Origin: Linepithema humile
Lineage: Eukaryota; Arthropoda; Insecta; Hymenoptera; Formicidae
NCBI RefSeq assembly: GCF_040581485.1
Contig: NC_090135.1
Span: 3,589,001-3,653,000 of the forward strand
Length of the DNA stretch: 64,000 nucleotides
Reading direction: 5' to 3'
The position numbers and the translations under genes are program-made. How positions within the stretch are numbered: position 1 is the stretch's first letter; each line of letters starts with the position of its first letter. This document shows, piece after piece, positions 30,118-40,550 of the stretch. Under the pieces are notes generated by a model. The model saw only the letters and a list, made by a program, of their open reading frames with translations. It made no database searches and was not told the origin of the DNA.

Positions 30118-33100
30118 TTATTTGTTTTTCAAATATTCTGTTAATTCGGAGAAAATTTTGTTACGTTCTTTTTGAACAGTTATCATAGTATCTACTGATT
30201 CACGCAATTTTTTTGATTCTTGAAGTTTTTCTTTTCCTATTGCTACTAAGTCTTTTCGAAAGACATCATAATTTCGTTTCTTTCCTCGTTCTTTCAATCT
30301 TTCAATTTTAGCACTTTTAATATTTTGACCAGTTGTGCTATTGGGAGTACTACATGAAGTTGTTGGATTGTCTTCGTCTGTCGACTCAAAGGAATTTGCA
30401 GTTACTAACATATCAGTAACTGCAGGTTCATTTAAGTCGACAGATAAATCTAATATTTCCGGGTTTATTGTTTTATCATTTTCTGTAATAACTCTCATAC
30501 TGCTTAATGTATTATCCATTGAAATAGTTTTATCATGATTAAATATGTTGCAAAAGTTATCATAATACTCCCATGTTACCGTACCTCTTCCGGTACTTGT
30601 TTTCTTATTGTTATCGTGAATTTTTAAATAAGTTTTTTTTAAATTTCGAAATTTTTTATCTAAACTGTCAGTACTTATTTTATACCCATGTTTATCGAAT
30701 ATATTTTTTATTTCGCTCCATAACATTTTCTTTTTGATTGTAGGATTTCGAAATTTTTCTTTTCTCTTTTCATATTCTGTTAACAATAATCGAACTGCAT
30801 CTTGTGTCCATGTAAAACTGTCATCTAAAAAGAAAAGATTTAAATATTAGGTCAAGTATCATAATTTCGTGTTTTGTTTTGGTAGGATTTTGAATATCGT
30901 TCTCGTGGAATACCAGGAGTGATTGGCGTTATTGATGGTTGCCACATTCCGATAATGCAACCATATAACAATCCGACAGATTATTATAACAGAAAAGCTT
31001 TCCATAGTGTCATTTTACAAGCCGTATGTGACAATAAAAGAAGATTTATAGATGTGCACATAGGTGTGCCAGGAAGATGTCACGACGCGCGAGTTTACCG
31101 AAATAGTCCTCTTTTCCAGAATATAATGTATCAAAATTTAATTCCGAACACAAATCATATAATTGGCGATGCAGCTTACCCGTTAAGTCGATTTTTAATA
31201 GTACCATATAAAGATAATGGTCACTTAACCGAAAGACAAAGCAGATATAATAAAAAATTAAGTTCTATTCGATCTACAATTGAACGAGCTTTTGCATTGT
31301 TAAAAGGAAAATTTAGGAAATTAAAATATTTGGAAATGTATAACTTAGACCTAATTAACTATGCAATTGCATCCGCATGCATCTTGCATAATCTTATATT
31401 AACAGAAGAAGGTGATTGTGATGATTATTTAGATGAAATACCAGGAGTGTAAGTTGAAGTTTGCCGGTTTTTTCGTTAAAAAAAACACATAATTTTCAAG
31501 GGAATCTCAAAATATTTTTATTCAAAGTATTGACCATTTGATTCTACACATTTCGTCCATCTTTCAGGCAAATTATGGATACCATTCCAAAAAAACTTTT
31601 TCTCTTTCGAGGAAAACCATTCGACGAGCCATTTTTCAACTTCTTCAAAATTGACGAAGTGCTGCTCAGCAAGTGAGTGCCCCATCGATGCGAAAAGGTG
31701 GAAGTCGGACGGGGCGAGGTCTGGAGAGTACGGCGGGTGCGATAATATTTCCCAATTAAGTGCTTTTAATGTGTCCTTCACGGATCTAGCGGTATGAGAC
31801 GGTGCGTTGTCATATTGCAAAATAACTTTGCCATGTCTTCGGGCCCATTCCGGTCGTTTAACGATCAACGCATGATTCAAATTGATCATTTGTTGTCGGT
31901 AGCGATCCGTATTTACCGTTTCACCAGGTTTTAATAGTTCGTGGTACACCACACCATCCTGGTCCCACCAAACACAGAGCATTGTCTTACGGCCAAAGCG
32001 ATTGGGTTTTGCAGTGGATGGAGCGGCTTCACCAGGTGAAAGCCATGATCTTTTTCGCTTCGGGTTCTCAAAAAAAATCCACTTCTCGTCACCCGTGACA
32101 ATCCGATGCAAAAAAGACTTCCTTTCGAACCGCTGAAGCAGCATTTCACAAATGGTTTTTCGATGTTCCATTTGCCTGTCGTTCAATGCGTGTGGCACCC
32201 ATTTTCCATACTTCTGGATTTTTCCCATGGCTTTTAAACGTTGGCAAATTGCTACTCGGGACACATTAAGTTTTTCTGCCAATATTTGTTGTGATTGAGT
32301 TGGGTCTTCATCCAACAACACCTGCAAATCCTCGTCTTCAAACCTTTTCACTGCACCAGGATGTTTATTGTCTTTCAAATCGAAATCTCCACTTTTAAAT
32401 TAACGAAACCATGTCTCACATGTTCTAATCACTGGAGCATGTTCACCATAAGTTTCTACTAGCAAACAATGTGCTTCAGCTGCTTTTTTCTTTTGATGAA
32501 ATAAGAAAAGCAACGAATGCCGCAAATGCTCTTTATTTGGAACGAAACTCGACATATTCATTGATTTAAACGACTATGACGCTATTATTTTGACAGAATG
32601 AGACTTAGGTGTTTTTGAAGGTTAATGTCAATAGAAAACAATCGTGTATATAACAAATCATAGAAATGCCTACATCCTGCTAGCAACACCTACTGTAAAA
32701 ACCGGCAAACTTCAACTTACACTCCTGGTAGAAGATGAAAACGATATTGAAAATGTTGCAATAGAAGATGAAAATGATCAAGGAAACGAAGCAATAAGAA
32801 ATATAATCGATAGCGGTTATGAAAAAAGAAATAATATCGCAGAAATGTTATAAAAAAATGTATGACTTATAGGCCCATGACAAATTAGGTAAGATATTTT
32901 TATAAAGATATTTTTATAAGATAATTTTACTTACCATTTTCTTTTTCTGCAGATGGTGACTGGAACTCTAATTGCGAAGAGGCATCATGCACATATACCA
33001 CATTAGAATCTACATAATACATAATAAAAAATTATTTTATGTATACATTAAAGTTATACAACCATGTAAAAGCAGATGTAAAACAAAAACTACGCTTTAC

Positions 33101-33492
33101 TTATAGGTATATTTATAAGTACAAATAAAGTATATGTATATAATATTTTATATTATCTACTTAATTGTCTCTTAATTATATTCAAGTTTAGAATTATGCT
33201 TTTATTTACCATTTTTGTTTCCTATTACAGTCCTTCCTATTGAAGTCCTTTGCGGTTGAAATTCTAATTGCGCAGAATGTCCATCTATATACTGCGATGC
33301 AAAAGTAGCATCTATATAAATACATAATTTATGTTTAGTATATATTCAATTAGCATTTTTAGATTTTAATAAATTGATTTAATTAAATTATATATTTAAC
33401 TTACCCTTTCGTAACTTTTCATGTATATCAGCTGTCTCTACTATATTGTAGATAACACCTTCAATAAGATATTGACTTTCTATGAAAGCCAT
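30118..33492 (-). CDS. Myb/SANT-like (MADF-type) DNA-binding protein of the Harbinger element, four exons
   Basis: Proposed exons 33492-33405, 33311-33210, 33009-32935 and 30824-30118; all introns are phase 1 with GT/AG ends, giving about 323 residues. Exon 4 holds the DNA-binding domain: FTWTQDAVRLLLTEYEKRK, KKKMLWSEIKNIFDKHGY, KKFRNLKKTYLKI, with the spaced aromatic residues of Myb/SANT trihelix domains, then a Lys-rich coiled-coil tail. Exons 2 and 3 both encode a related AQLEFQ / SQLEFQ motif, suggesting exon duplication. In PIF elements this protein helps the transposase enter the nucleus and find the termini. Its long intron 3 contains transposase exon 3 and the mariner on the other strand. 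Confidence 0.75.
31441..32728. mobile_element. Mos1-type (mauritiana) mariner, 1,288 bp
   Basis: Perfect inverted ends reading CCAGGAGTGTAAGTTGAAGT and continuing TTGCCGG, flanked by TA at 31439-31440 and 32729-32730. Length and a single intronless transposase are typical of mariner. It sits in the PIF transposase coding region, and removing it with one TA restores that frame, so the insertion was precise and left no other damage. Confidence 0.92.
31518..32555 (-). pseudogene. mariner transposase with one internal stop
   Basis: From ATG at 32555 to the stop at 31518 there are 346 codons, the usual mariner length. Codon 52 is TAA (32400-32402), just after TCETWFR, where family members have a sense codon. 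The rest is open: HTH regions (SFVPNKEHLRHSLLF; QILAEKLNVSRVAIC), linker WVPHALN, and catalytic Asp residues in VTGDEKWIFF, LQYDNAPSH and YSPDLAPSDFHLF with 34 residues between the last two (D34D). The close likeness to Mos1 places it in the mauritiana subfamily. Apart from the single nonsense codon it looks young. Confidence 0.9.
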
Positions 33493-33607
33493 TTTTTTCT
33501 ATAAACAAATATTTTATTATTACACACTATTACACTAATCTATAATATCCATTTATGTATGTAATAATAAGTAAGGATAATGAGTACATATAATAGCTAG
33601 GTTGTAG

Positions 33608-33893
33608 GTTATTTATTTACAATTGTTACTTACATGGGAATTTTCGTCTTTCTTTATAAATTTTCGCGTTTTCCAGGACGTAATATCACACTTTTTATGG
33701 AAAATAATCGTTTCTTTATAGTTTTTCTAAAGAAGTTCTCGGAGAAAGGTTACTTCGAGAACCTCTGTAGCAAACTATAAAGAAAAGATTATTTTCCATA
33801 AAAAGTGTTAATATTACGTCCTGGAACGCGGAAATTTATAAAGAAAGACGAAAATTCCCATGTAAGTAACAATTGTAAATAAATAACCTATCA
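33608..33893. repeat. Small palindrome inside the Harbinger 3' region
   Basis: Arms 33608 to about 33738 and about 33757 to 33893 are inverted copies sharing GTTACTTACATGGGAATTTT, AAAGAAAGACG and TTATGGAAAATAAT. Non-coding; probably a MITE or foldback acquired by the element upstream of the Myb-like gene start. Confidence 0.8.
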
Positions 33894-34113
33894 TTATACT
33901 GTCTTATAACCTTTTATTGACAAGGCGAAGCGGGAATAATAAGCAGTGAGCCGAGTGAGCGATAGTGAGCGACATAAAATTACGCTCTCAAATATGGCGA
34001 CCGCTCACGATGAGCGACTTAAGGAGCGCTTGCATACAGTACACAAATCTAGAGAGCGTAGTTAGCGGCTATTGAGCGCTCACTGAGCGATTGCGGTGCT
34101 GGATGCACCCAAT

Positions 34114-34544
34114 CGGTTGCAATCACTCACGCTGTGCAAGAACAATACATGTTTATCCGCGCTACTGTCTTTTTAAATTCAGTAACGGATACAGTATTGT
34201 GCGGTGCCCCAAAAACGGGAACACGACTGGAATGTAACTTGCTGTCATAATTTTGCATAATAAAATTAAATTCGTACTTATAAAGTCCATAAAACAAAAT
34301 GTTTTATGTTTGAAAAACATAAGTAATGTTATAATACTATTAAATAATTATATTATACGTAATATTTTATAATATTATATTTGATAATATTTTTACTTCG
34401 TAATTAATTGTAGGTACTTAGTACAAGCAAATTTTTTTAAATATCTTTGCAATAGCCAAATTTTTTCCTGTTTTAGTAAAAAAATAATGAGTTGAAACAA
34501 TGAAGTACATAACATTTCTTTAACGTGGTCATCTCCTTTGCTCT
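34114..34544. other. AT-rich DNA, nothing recognised
   Basis: No gene, RNA gene or repeat boundary was seen between the Harbinger end and the next palindrome. Confidence 0.4.
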
Positions 34545-35015
34545 ATGTACACAATTTTATATATTTTTTTACTTGTTCGTTCTCATTTCTTTTTATTCTG
34601 GCATGTTTATTTGCTCGTTTGCACATTTAGCAAATCACTGTAATTCTCTCACTTTTTTGCATTTAGTCATCTGATATTTTGGTAAATGCTTGCAATAATG
34701 TTATGGTATTATTTTTTATTATTAATTTTTACTAAAATATAGATAAATGTTTTTGCATAGAATTAATAATATTGTATAATGAAGTTTCTTGTATATGTGA
34801 TACTACATACAAATAAAAAAGAAGCAAGATTAGCATCAAACTTGATATCATTATATTATCATTGCAAGTATTTACCTAAGTGTCAGGTAAAATAATGCGA
34901 ACAAGCGAAAGAACACGAGTGATTTACTAAACGTGCAAAAGAGCGACTGAATATGCGAAAAGCAAAAGAATGAGAACAAGGGAGTAAAAAGTAATAGAAA
35001 AATTGTGAAAGTAGG
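34545..35015. repeat. Diverged foldback element
   Basis: The left arm has CTTGTTCGTTCTCATT, GCACATTTAGCAAATCACT and GGTAAATGCTTGCAAT. The right arm has their inverted equivalents (ATTGCAAGTATTTACC, AGTGATTTACTAAACGTGC, AATGAGAACAAG). The arms are well diverged, so this is an older insertion. Centre near 34780. Confidence 0.65.
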
Positions 35016-35311
35016 CTAGAAGAGAAAATCGCGCACGAAAATATAATGTATTGTTACAATTTAATTGTTTAATCTCATTTTTTCTTTATTTCAACATAAA
35101 AAATTTATCTATTAATTTTGCAAAGCTATTAAAAGAAATTCGCCTTAGAAACGCTTGCTTTTTAGCATTTATCGTACGCTGTTGTCGGCTGATGTTTGGA
35201 AGCGTTGGTGAAAGCGAGACAAACGATATTTACTCGCTTATACCGAATCGATTGGCTGAGCGTAAGGACGCGTGACGCGATTCTCGCTTGTTGCGTGCCT
35301 CTCCTACCGCG
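35016..35311. promoter_or_regulatory. Candidate promoter/5' region of the downstream gene
   Basis: Base composition rises from AT-rich to balanced and CpG-containing at about 35160-35310 immediately before the first in-frame ATG of the gene. No TATA box was assigned. The assignment rests on position and composition only. Confidence 0.3.
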
Positions 35312-35362
35312 ATGTTGTTAGTGCGAGTGTCCTTCCCGCTCAGTTCTAACGACGCCATTGGG

Positions 35363-36878
35363 ATGGAAAGTCGTAACGTGCGAAGAAGTAAGTAGGAATA
35401 AAACATATATATATATATATAATATACATATTAATTTAATATCATGTATAATTAAATTTTTTTGCAGGTAAAACTGAGGGCCATTTCTCATCGCCCATGA
35501 TATCGCCGGCACGTGGATCAGCACGTGCGTTGGAACCGGTCCACGTGCCGGCTCAGGCGCCCGTCCAGGCACCGGCGCCCGTCCAGGCACCGGCGCTCGT
35601 CCAGGCACCGGCGCTCGTCCAGGCACCGGCGCTCGTCCAGGCACCGGTTCAGGTGTCCGTCCAGGGACCCGTCCAGGCACCGGCTCAGGCGCCCGTCCAG
35701 GGACCCGTCCAGGCACCGGCTCAGGCGCCCGTCCAGGGACCCGTCCAGGCACCGGCTCAGGCGCCCGTCCAGGCACCGGCTCAGGCGCCCGTCCAAGCAC
35801 CGGCTGAGGTCTTCTTTGAGACACCGGCTCAGGCGTTCGGCCGACAACCTCTTCAACCAATGGGAAGAAACGCATTAGAAAAAGTAAGTTATAAGAAAAC
35901 TTTTAATATCGTATGTGCGTGAGTGTATGTGCGTGCATGCATGCGTGCGAGTGAAGTGTATAAAAATGAATGCGAGCGAGAGAACAAGAGAGCGAGCGAG
36001 CGAGCGAGCGAGAGAACGAACGAGAGAACGAGCGAGCGAACGAACGAGCGAACGAACGAGAGAACGAGCGAGCGAACGAACGAGAGAACGAGCGAGAGAA
36101 CGAGCGAGCGAACGAGCGAGCGAACGAACGAGAGAACGAACGAGAGAACGAGCGAGCGAACGAACGAGAGAACGAGCGAGCGAACGAACGAGAGAACGAG
36201 CAAGCGAGCGAAAGAACGAGCGAGAGAACGAGAGAGCGAGCGAGAGAGTGAGAGAGCGAGCGAGAGAGAGAGAGGGGGGGAGGGAGGGAGAGTCATAGGC
36301 ACGCATGCACAATTACTTAATGCAGAGCTCGGAATTATTTAAGCATTTTAGCAGAATTTTGCAATTGATGCCTCCTTTTCTCTCCTTATCGCACATACCG
36401 CAGTTGCTTGGGCCAGCACCGCCGAGCGTTAGGAGCGGTGCTGGCTGCGGCTGCGGCTGCGGCGTGCGCGGTAAGTAGAGAAAACAAGGCATCAACCGCA
36501 AGATTTAGCTAAAATGATGAAATAATTCCGAGCTCTGATTTAATAAATATAGAATCTCTAATTGAGTTTATCTTCTGTTTACAGCGAATTAATAATCTGA
36601 TACGTAAAAAATTACGCACGGTGCAGAAAAGAGGACAGGGTTTCAAACAGGAAGCACCACCACAACCACCACCACCACCACCACCATCATCAGCAGCAGT
36701 GGCACCTTATTGGCATCCGTGCAGATATGCTCCATCAGCATATCCAGCATATCCAGCATATCCTCCACCGTGTCCGCCGCCGTGTCCGCCGCCGTGTCCG
36801 CCGCCGTGCCATCATCCATCGTACGGCTCTGCGTACAATCAGCCGTATAATGGATACGGTTCATCGTATTATTGGTAA
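35363..36878 (+). CDS. Pro/Gln/Ala-repeat protein with Cys- and Tyr-rich C terminus (orphan, three exons)
   Basis: Exons 35363-35387, 35468-35883 and 36585-36878 join in frame with GT/AG ends to about 244 residues. An upstream in-frame ATG at 35312 would add 17 residues; the 35363 ATG has better context (GGGATGG). Exon 2 encodes units such as PVQAPAQA and PVQGPVQA from a 15/30-bp minisatellite. Exon 3 begins with a basic segment (RINNLIRKKLRTVQKRGQG), then poly-Pro, YPAYPAYPPPC, four PPPC units, a His pair and a Gly/Tyr-rich end. No known domain is recognised. Composition resembles structural or low-complexity proteins. It is the only plausible host gene here; the repeats open other frames too, so expression evidence is needed. 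Confidence 0.5.
35540..35815. repeat. Coding minisatellite (about 15/30-bp units)
   Basis: Repeats of GCGCCCGTCCAGGCACCGGC and variants within exon 2. Because units are multiples of three, frame is preserved on both strands, which creates spurious antisense ORFs. Confidence 0.85.
35963..36275. repeat. GAGC/GAAC tetranucleotide microsatellite in an intron
   Basis: About 300 bp of interspersed GAGC, GAAC and GAGA units in intron 2. It yields long Arg/Glu/Ser/Thr/Asn frames on both strands that are not genes. Confidence 0.95.
36326..36536 (+). ncRNA. Intronic long hairpin (candidate hpRNA/pre-miRNA-like)
   Basis: The left arm (GAGCTCGGAATTATTT, CATTTTAGC, TTGATGCC, TTTTCTCT) is matched in inverted order by 36473-36536. 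Between them an inner stem pairs CCAGCACCGC (36412-36421) with GCGGTGCTGG (36434-36443), leaving a 12-base loop. Total is about 210 bases with few interruptions, inside intron 2 of the upstream gene. It could be a processed structured RNA or simply another palindromic repeat. Confidence 0.4.
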
Positions 36879-36927
36879 CCAAGTAACAAGTAAAGATATT
36901 ACAATTTTTCGACTCGAATTGTTCAAA

Positions 36928-37275
36928 ATAAATGACAAACAAGCTTCAGAGCCACAGCTAGTTAGACATGCTCTATTAATTACTTTATATCACATAACAA
37001 TTAATTAGACGTTTCGACCATTCGGATGTGGTCATCTTCAGTACAATACTTAAAACTATCTTGTAAAACATATTACAATAATTTAATCCTATAACCGTTT
37101 CTTTTGAAACATTTAACCGGTTATAGGATTAAATTATTGTAATATGTTTTACAAGATAGTTTTAAGTATTGTACTGAAGATGACCACATCGAAACGTCTA
37201 ATTAATTATGTGATATAAAGTAATAAATAGAGCATGTCTAACTAGCTGTGGCTCTGAAGCTTGTTTGTCATTATT
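36928..37275. repeat. Palindromic MITE downstream of the gene
   Basis: Arms share AATGACAAACAAGCTTCAGA, AGACATGCTCTATT and TTACAAGATAGTTTTAAGTA in inverted order, with the centre near 37107. It begins about 50 bp after the stop codon at 36878 and overlaps the first AATAAA-like sequence there, so it may supply the 3' end of the transcript. Confidence 0.8.
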
Positions 37276-37279
37276 TATT

Positions 37280-37570
37280 TTAAATAAAAAGTAATTTTTA
37301 TTTCTTTGTTTCTTTGAAATGTAATGTAGGTCTAATCTTTTTCATCGCATTAATTGTAGTTATTTTGGTTTTTTGGTTACTTTGGTTTATTTTTGCTGCG
37401 TTTGGTTTTATAAATCAGAGACATCCGTTTGCTCTTAGTAATAAAAAGTATTTTTTATTTCTTTGTTTCTTTGAAATGTAATATAGGTCTATAATCTTTT
37501 TAATCGCATAAATTGTGCTTATTTTGGTTTTTTGGTTTTTTGGTTTTTTGGTTTTTTGGTTTTTTGGTTT
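37280..37570. repeat. Direct duplication plus (GGTTTTTT)n run
   Basis: Two copies, about 37280-37378 and 37440-37530, share TTATTTCTTTGTTTCTTTGA. The second expands into six or more GGTTTTTT units at about 37524-37568. Confidence 0.7.
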
Positions 37571-37610
37571 GATTATCAAATATTTCTTTTTTGCACCATG
37601 CGCAATTTTT

Positions 37611-38100
37611 GTCTTATAGTTTATTTGCTGCAAACAAAAGATATATTTTACACTATGTATACAAAATAATGCGATTAAATAGAAGTTAGACCTATAATTT
37701 GTATTTTTATATAATAAATATGTTTTATAAAATTAGATTTTATAAAATTTATAATATATATTTATAAAATATATATTTTATAAAATTTCATTCATTATAT
37801 GTATTAACATTTATTTTGTTATGTATAAAAAAATTTTTTTTTTCAATAATTTTTTTACGAATGAATAAAAAATTATTGTACATGTATTCCAATGTGTGTA
37901 TGTACATCTATGTATTTGTATGTACATGTATGTACATCTATGTATTTGTATGTATATTGCATTTATATATATTTTGCATTAAAATGCAAAAATAAAAAAA
38001 TTTTATATCTAAAAAATTGTGCATTCTTTTAATCCCATTTTCCTATAAGCTTCCTATTCATAAACCCTAAATTATAATTACTATATTTGTGTTTGGAGCA
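37611..38100. other. AT-rich DNA with short direct repeats
   Basis: Repeats such as TGTATGTACATCTATGTATT at about 37900-37960. No gene recognised. Confidence 0.4.
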
Positions 38101-40545
38101 CATTCAAAATTAATTCAATAATAAAATTTCTGCATACTCATGTAGTGTCGAGAGAAAAATCATTGATTAGTTATATGCATATAGAGATATAGTAAAATTT
38201 AATATGGTGCAAACAAAGAAAAAGTGTACATTATTATATAATATAAATTATATATATAAAGTCTATATTCATACTTTTTTATAATATTATTTATACACTT
38301 TTCCTCCCACTGTATCTTACACAATATAACATTTTATTATACCTTTATATACTTATATTAAGAACTAATCAATGATTTTTCTATTGACATTATACATAAG
38401 TGTACATAAATAGAATTATTAAATGAACTAGAAATGGTACAGTGTAAAAAAATCAAAATATGTCTACTTTTTTAAATTAGTGGTTCAATATTACATTTTA
38501 CTATACCTCTATAACATTATTTATGTATGCAATATATGTATATAGAGGTATAGTAAAATGTAATATTGAATCACTAATTTGAAAAGATAGACATATTTGG
38601 ATTATGTTTTTCACTGCACATTCCAAATTCATTGAATAATTCTATTTCTGTACACTTATGTATAATGTCAATAGAAAAATCATAGATTAGTTCTTAATAT
38701 ATGTATATAGAGGTATAATAAAATGTAATATTGTGTAAGATACAGTGGAAGGAAAAGTGTATAAATAATATTATAACAAAAGTATCAATGTAGACTCTAT
38801 ATATATATAATTAATAATATTCAATAATGTACACTTTTTCTTCTAATGTATCTTGCACTATATTACATTTTATTATATCTCTATATACATTTATTAAGAA
38901 CTAATCTATGATTTTTCTATTGACATTATACATAAGTCTACAGAAATAGAATTATTTAATGAATTTGGAATGTGCAATGAAAAACATAATCCAAATATGT
39001 CTATCTTTTTAAATTAATGGTAAAATATTACATTTTACTATATCTCTATATACATATATTGCATATATAAATATATATAATAGAGGTATAATAAAATGTA
39101 ATAATGTGTAAGATACAGTAGAAAGAAAAGTGTACAAATTGAACATATAAATCATTTTTGTACGTAAAAGCAGAATCACTATTTTTAAAATAGATATATT
39201 TTGATTGCTTTACACTGCACATTCCAAATTCATTAAATAATTGTATTTCTGTACATTTATGTATAATGTTGTAACGGTGCGAGTTTATCTGACTCAAGTG
39301 ACTAGCGCGGATAAGCTCGCCGGTGCCAGGATTCGGAGATACGGTTGGGGGAGACTCCAAATAACCAGTCAGTGATTGTCGAAGTAACTAAATATATTCT
39401 GTTCTCAATTATTTACATATTTACAAGGAGGAAGTAAGCCATAGCTGCGCAACGTAAGAGCGTGAAAGCGTTGCTGGTGGTTGTAGCGAAAAGAGCAGCG
39501 GTGCTGGTAATAATTAAAGTATAAGCGGTGCTGATGATTACAACAGATACGAGTTAAGCGGCGCTAGTAGTTACAAAAGAAAAGAGAAGCGGTGCTGCTA
39601 CGAGCTAACAAATGAGCAGCGCTGGTAATAACTACAGAATAAGCGGTGCTGGTGATTACAACAGAAGCGAGTTAAGCGGCGCTAGTAGCTGGTAATAACT
39701 AAAGAATAAGCGGTGCTGGTGATTACAACAGAAGCGAGTTGAGCGGCGCTGATAGGAAGAATAATGATTTGGGCGCGGATGCCCGAGACTCAAAGTTTGC
39801 TGTCGCAGACGACGCGTAAAGGGAGGGTCGGAACGGTGCGGGGCGAAGATCGGGACCAGGTGGTAGGGCCGGGTCAGAGAGCGCCCTGAGTCCGGCTCGG
39901 AGTGTGCTGTGTGCACACAGCAGACGGTATTCGGAAGTGATGAATCAGAGTGCGCCTTGATTCCAATTCGGAGTGCTGGCTGCGAGCTCACAGCCAGCTA
40001 GGAAATGCCGGGTCAGAGTGCGCCCTGAGTCCAGCGAGGAACGTCTGCTGCGTGCTCACAGCAGACCGGGAATGGTCTCGATTGCTCGGAGTGACGGCCT
40101 TTTATACCACCGTGCCCCACTCGGTAGCCGGATTGGCGGCTCGATCTGCGTTGCGCGGTGCGGCGGCTCGGGTGCGGCATGGTGCGCGGCCCGGTGCGTA
40201 ATGTGCCTAGTAACACGCACGAAGTGTGTACTTTGTGCGTGTTACAATGTCAATAGAAAAATCATAGATTAGGTTTTAATATATGTATATAGAGGTATAA
40301 TAAAATGTAATATTGTGTAAGATAGAGTTGAAGGAAAAGTGTATAAAAAATTATCAATATAAAGACTACACATACAAGTAATATTATTCAATAATGTACA
40401 CTTTTCCTCCCACTGTGTCGTACACAAAATTACATTTTACTATACCTCTATATACATAAAACTAATCAATGATTTTTCTATTGATACAACACAAGTATGC
40501 AGAAATTTCATAATTCTATGAATTGGGAATGTACAGTCTAAAATA
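38100..40545. repeat. Array of alternately oriented AT-rich repeats
   Basis: The core GATTTTTCTATTGACATTAT and its inverse recur at about 38145 (diverged), 38372 (+), 38672 (-), 38909 (+), 39262/40250 (-, split by an LTR) and 40470 (+). They are joined by blocks such as ATTACATTTTACTATACCTC. Units of about 270 bp alternate in orientation. Non-coding. Confidence 0.7.
39270..40246. mobile_element. Solo LTR, 977 bp, TGTAAC...GTTACA, 4-bp duplication ATGT
   Basis: The sequence begins TGTAACGG and ends GTGTTACA, flanked by ATGT at 39266-39269 and 40247-40250, and it splits one unit of the surrounding repeat. TG...CA ends and a 4-bp duplication fit a Gypsy-type solo LTR. It contains a GCGGTGCTGGT / GCGGCGCTAGT minisatellite (about 39470-39750), three related hairpins (about 39902-40066) and a TTTTATACC TATA-like box at 40099. 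No internal retroviral genes are adjacent, so the LTR is solitary. Confidence 0.75.
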
Positions 40546-40550
40546 CAGTG

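Larger units (their letters stand above)
28510..32853 (+). pseudogene. PIF/Harbinger DDE transposase, three exons, interrupted by mariner
   Basis: Exons are 28510-28737, 28940-29185 and 30886-31440, continuing at 32731-32853 after the mariner. All introns have GT/AG ends and are phase 0. Exon 2 contains a helix-turn-helix-like AVGDRFGMSASTAHF. Exon 3 carries the DDE_Tnp_4 core: Asp in VIGVIDGCHIP, Asp in IIGDAAYPLS, Glu in SSIRSTIERAFALLKG, plus CHDARV and CILHNLI. The mariner lies at a TA within the C-terminal acidic tail. As it stands the product would end a few residues into mariner sequence, losing about 41 C-terminal residues but keeping the catalytic core. Exon 1 is acidic and poorly conserved. 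Confidence 0.82.
28320..34110. mobile_element. PIF/Harbinger transposon, 5,791 bp, containing a mariner
   Basis: The ends are imperfect inverted repeats starting GGGTGCATCCAG, rich in GCTCACTGAGCG-type submotifs. They are flanked by the 3-bp duplication AAT at 28317-28319 and 34111-34113, the size usual for this superfamily. It encodes the two expected proteins, a DDE transposase (plus strand) and a Myb/SANT-like protein (minus strand), both intron-containing. A 1,288-bp mariner interrupts the transposase, and a small palindrome lies at 33608-33893. Confidence 0.88.

Noticed and set aside
35312..35362. Signal peptide from the upstream in-frame ATG of the three-exon gene
   Set aside because: The added residues (MLLVRVSFPLSSNDAIG) are short, with a weak hydrophobic core and poor start context.
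35875..36342. Long ORFs on both strands (Arg/Glu/Ser/Thr/Asn or Leu/Arg/Ser repeats)
   Set aside because: They follow from the GAGC/GAAC tetranucleotide repeat, which is open in several frames on both strands. The region is in an intron of the three-exon gene.
39656..40272. ORFs of 67-111 residues in the solo LTR
   Set aside because: No similarity to any family; they cover the minisatellite and hairpin units.
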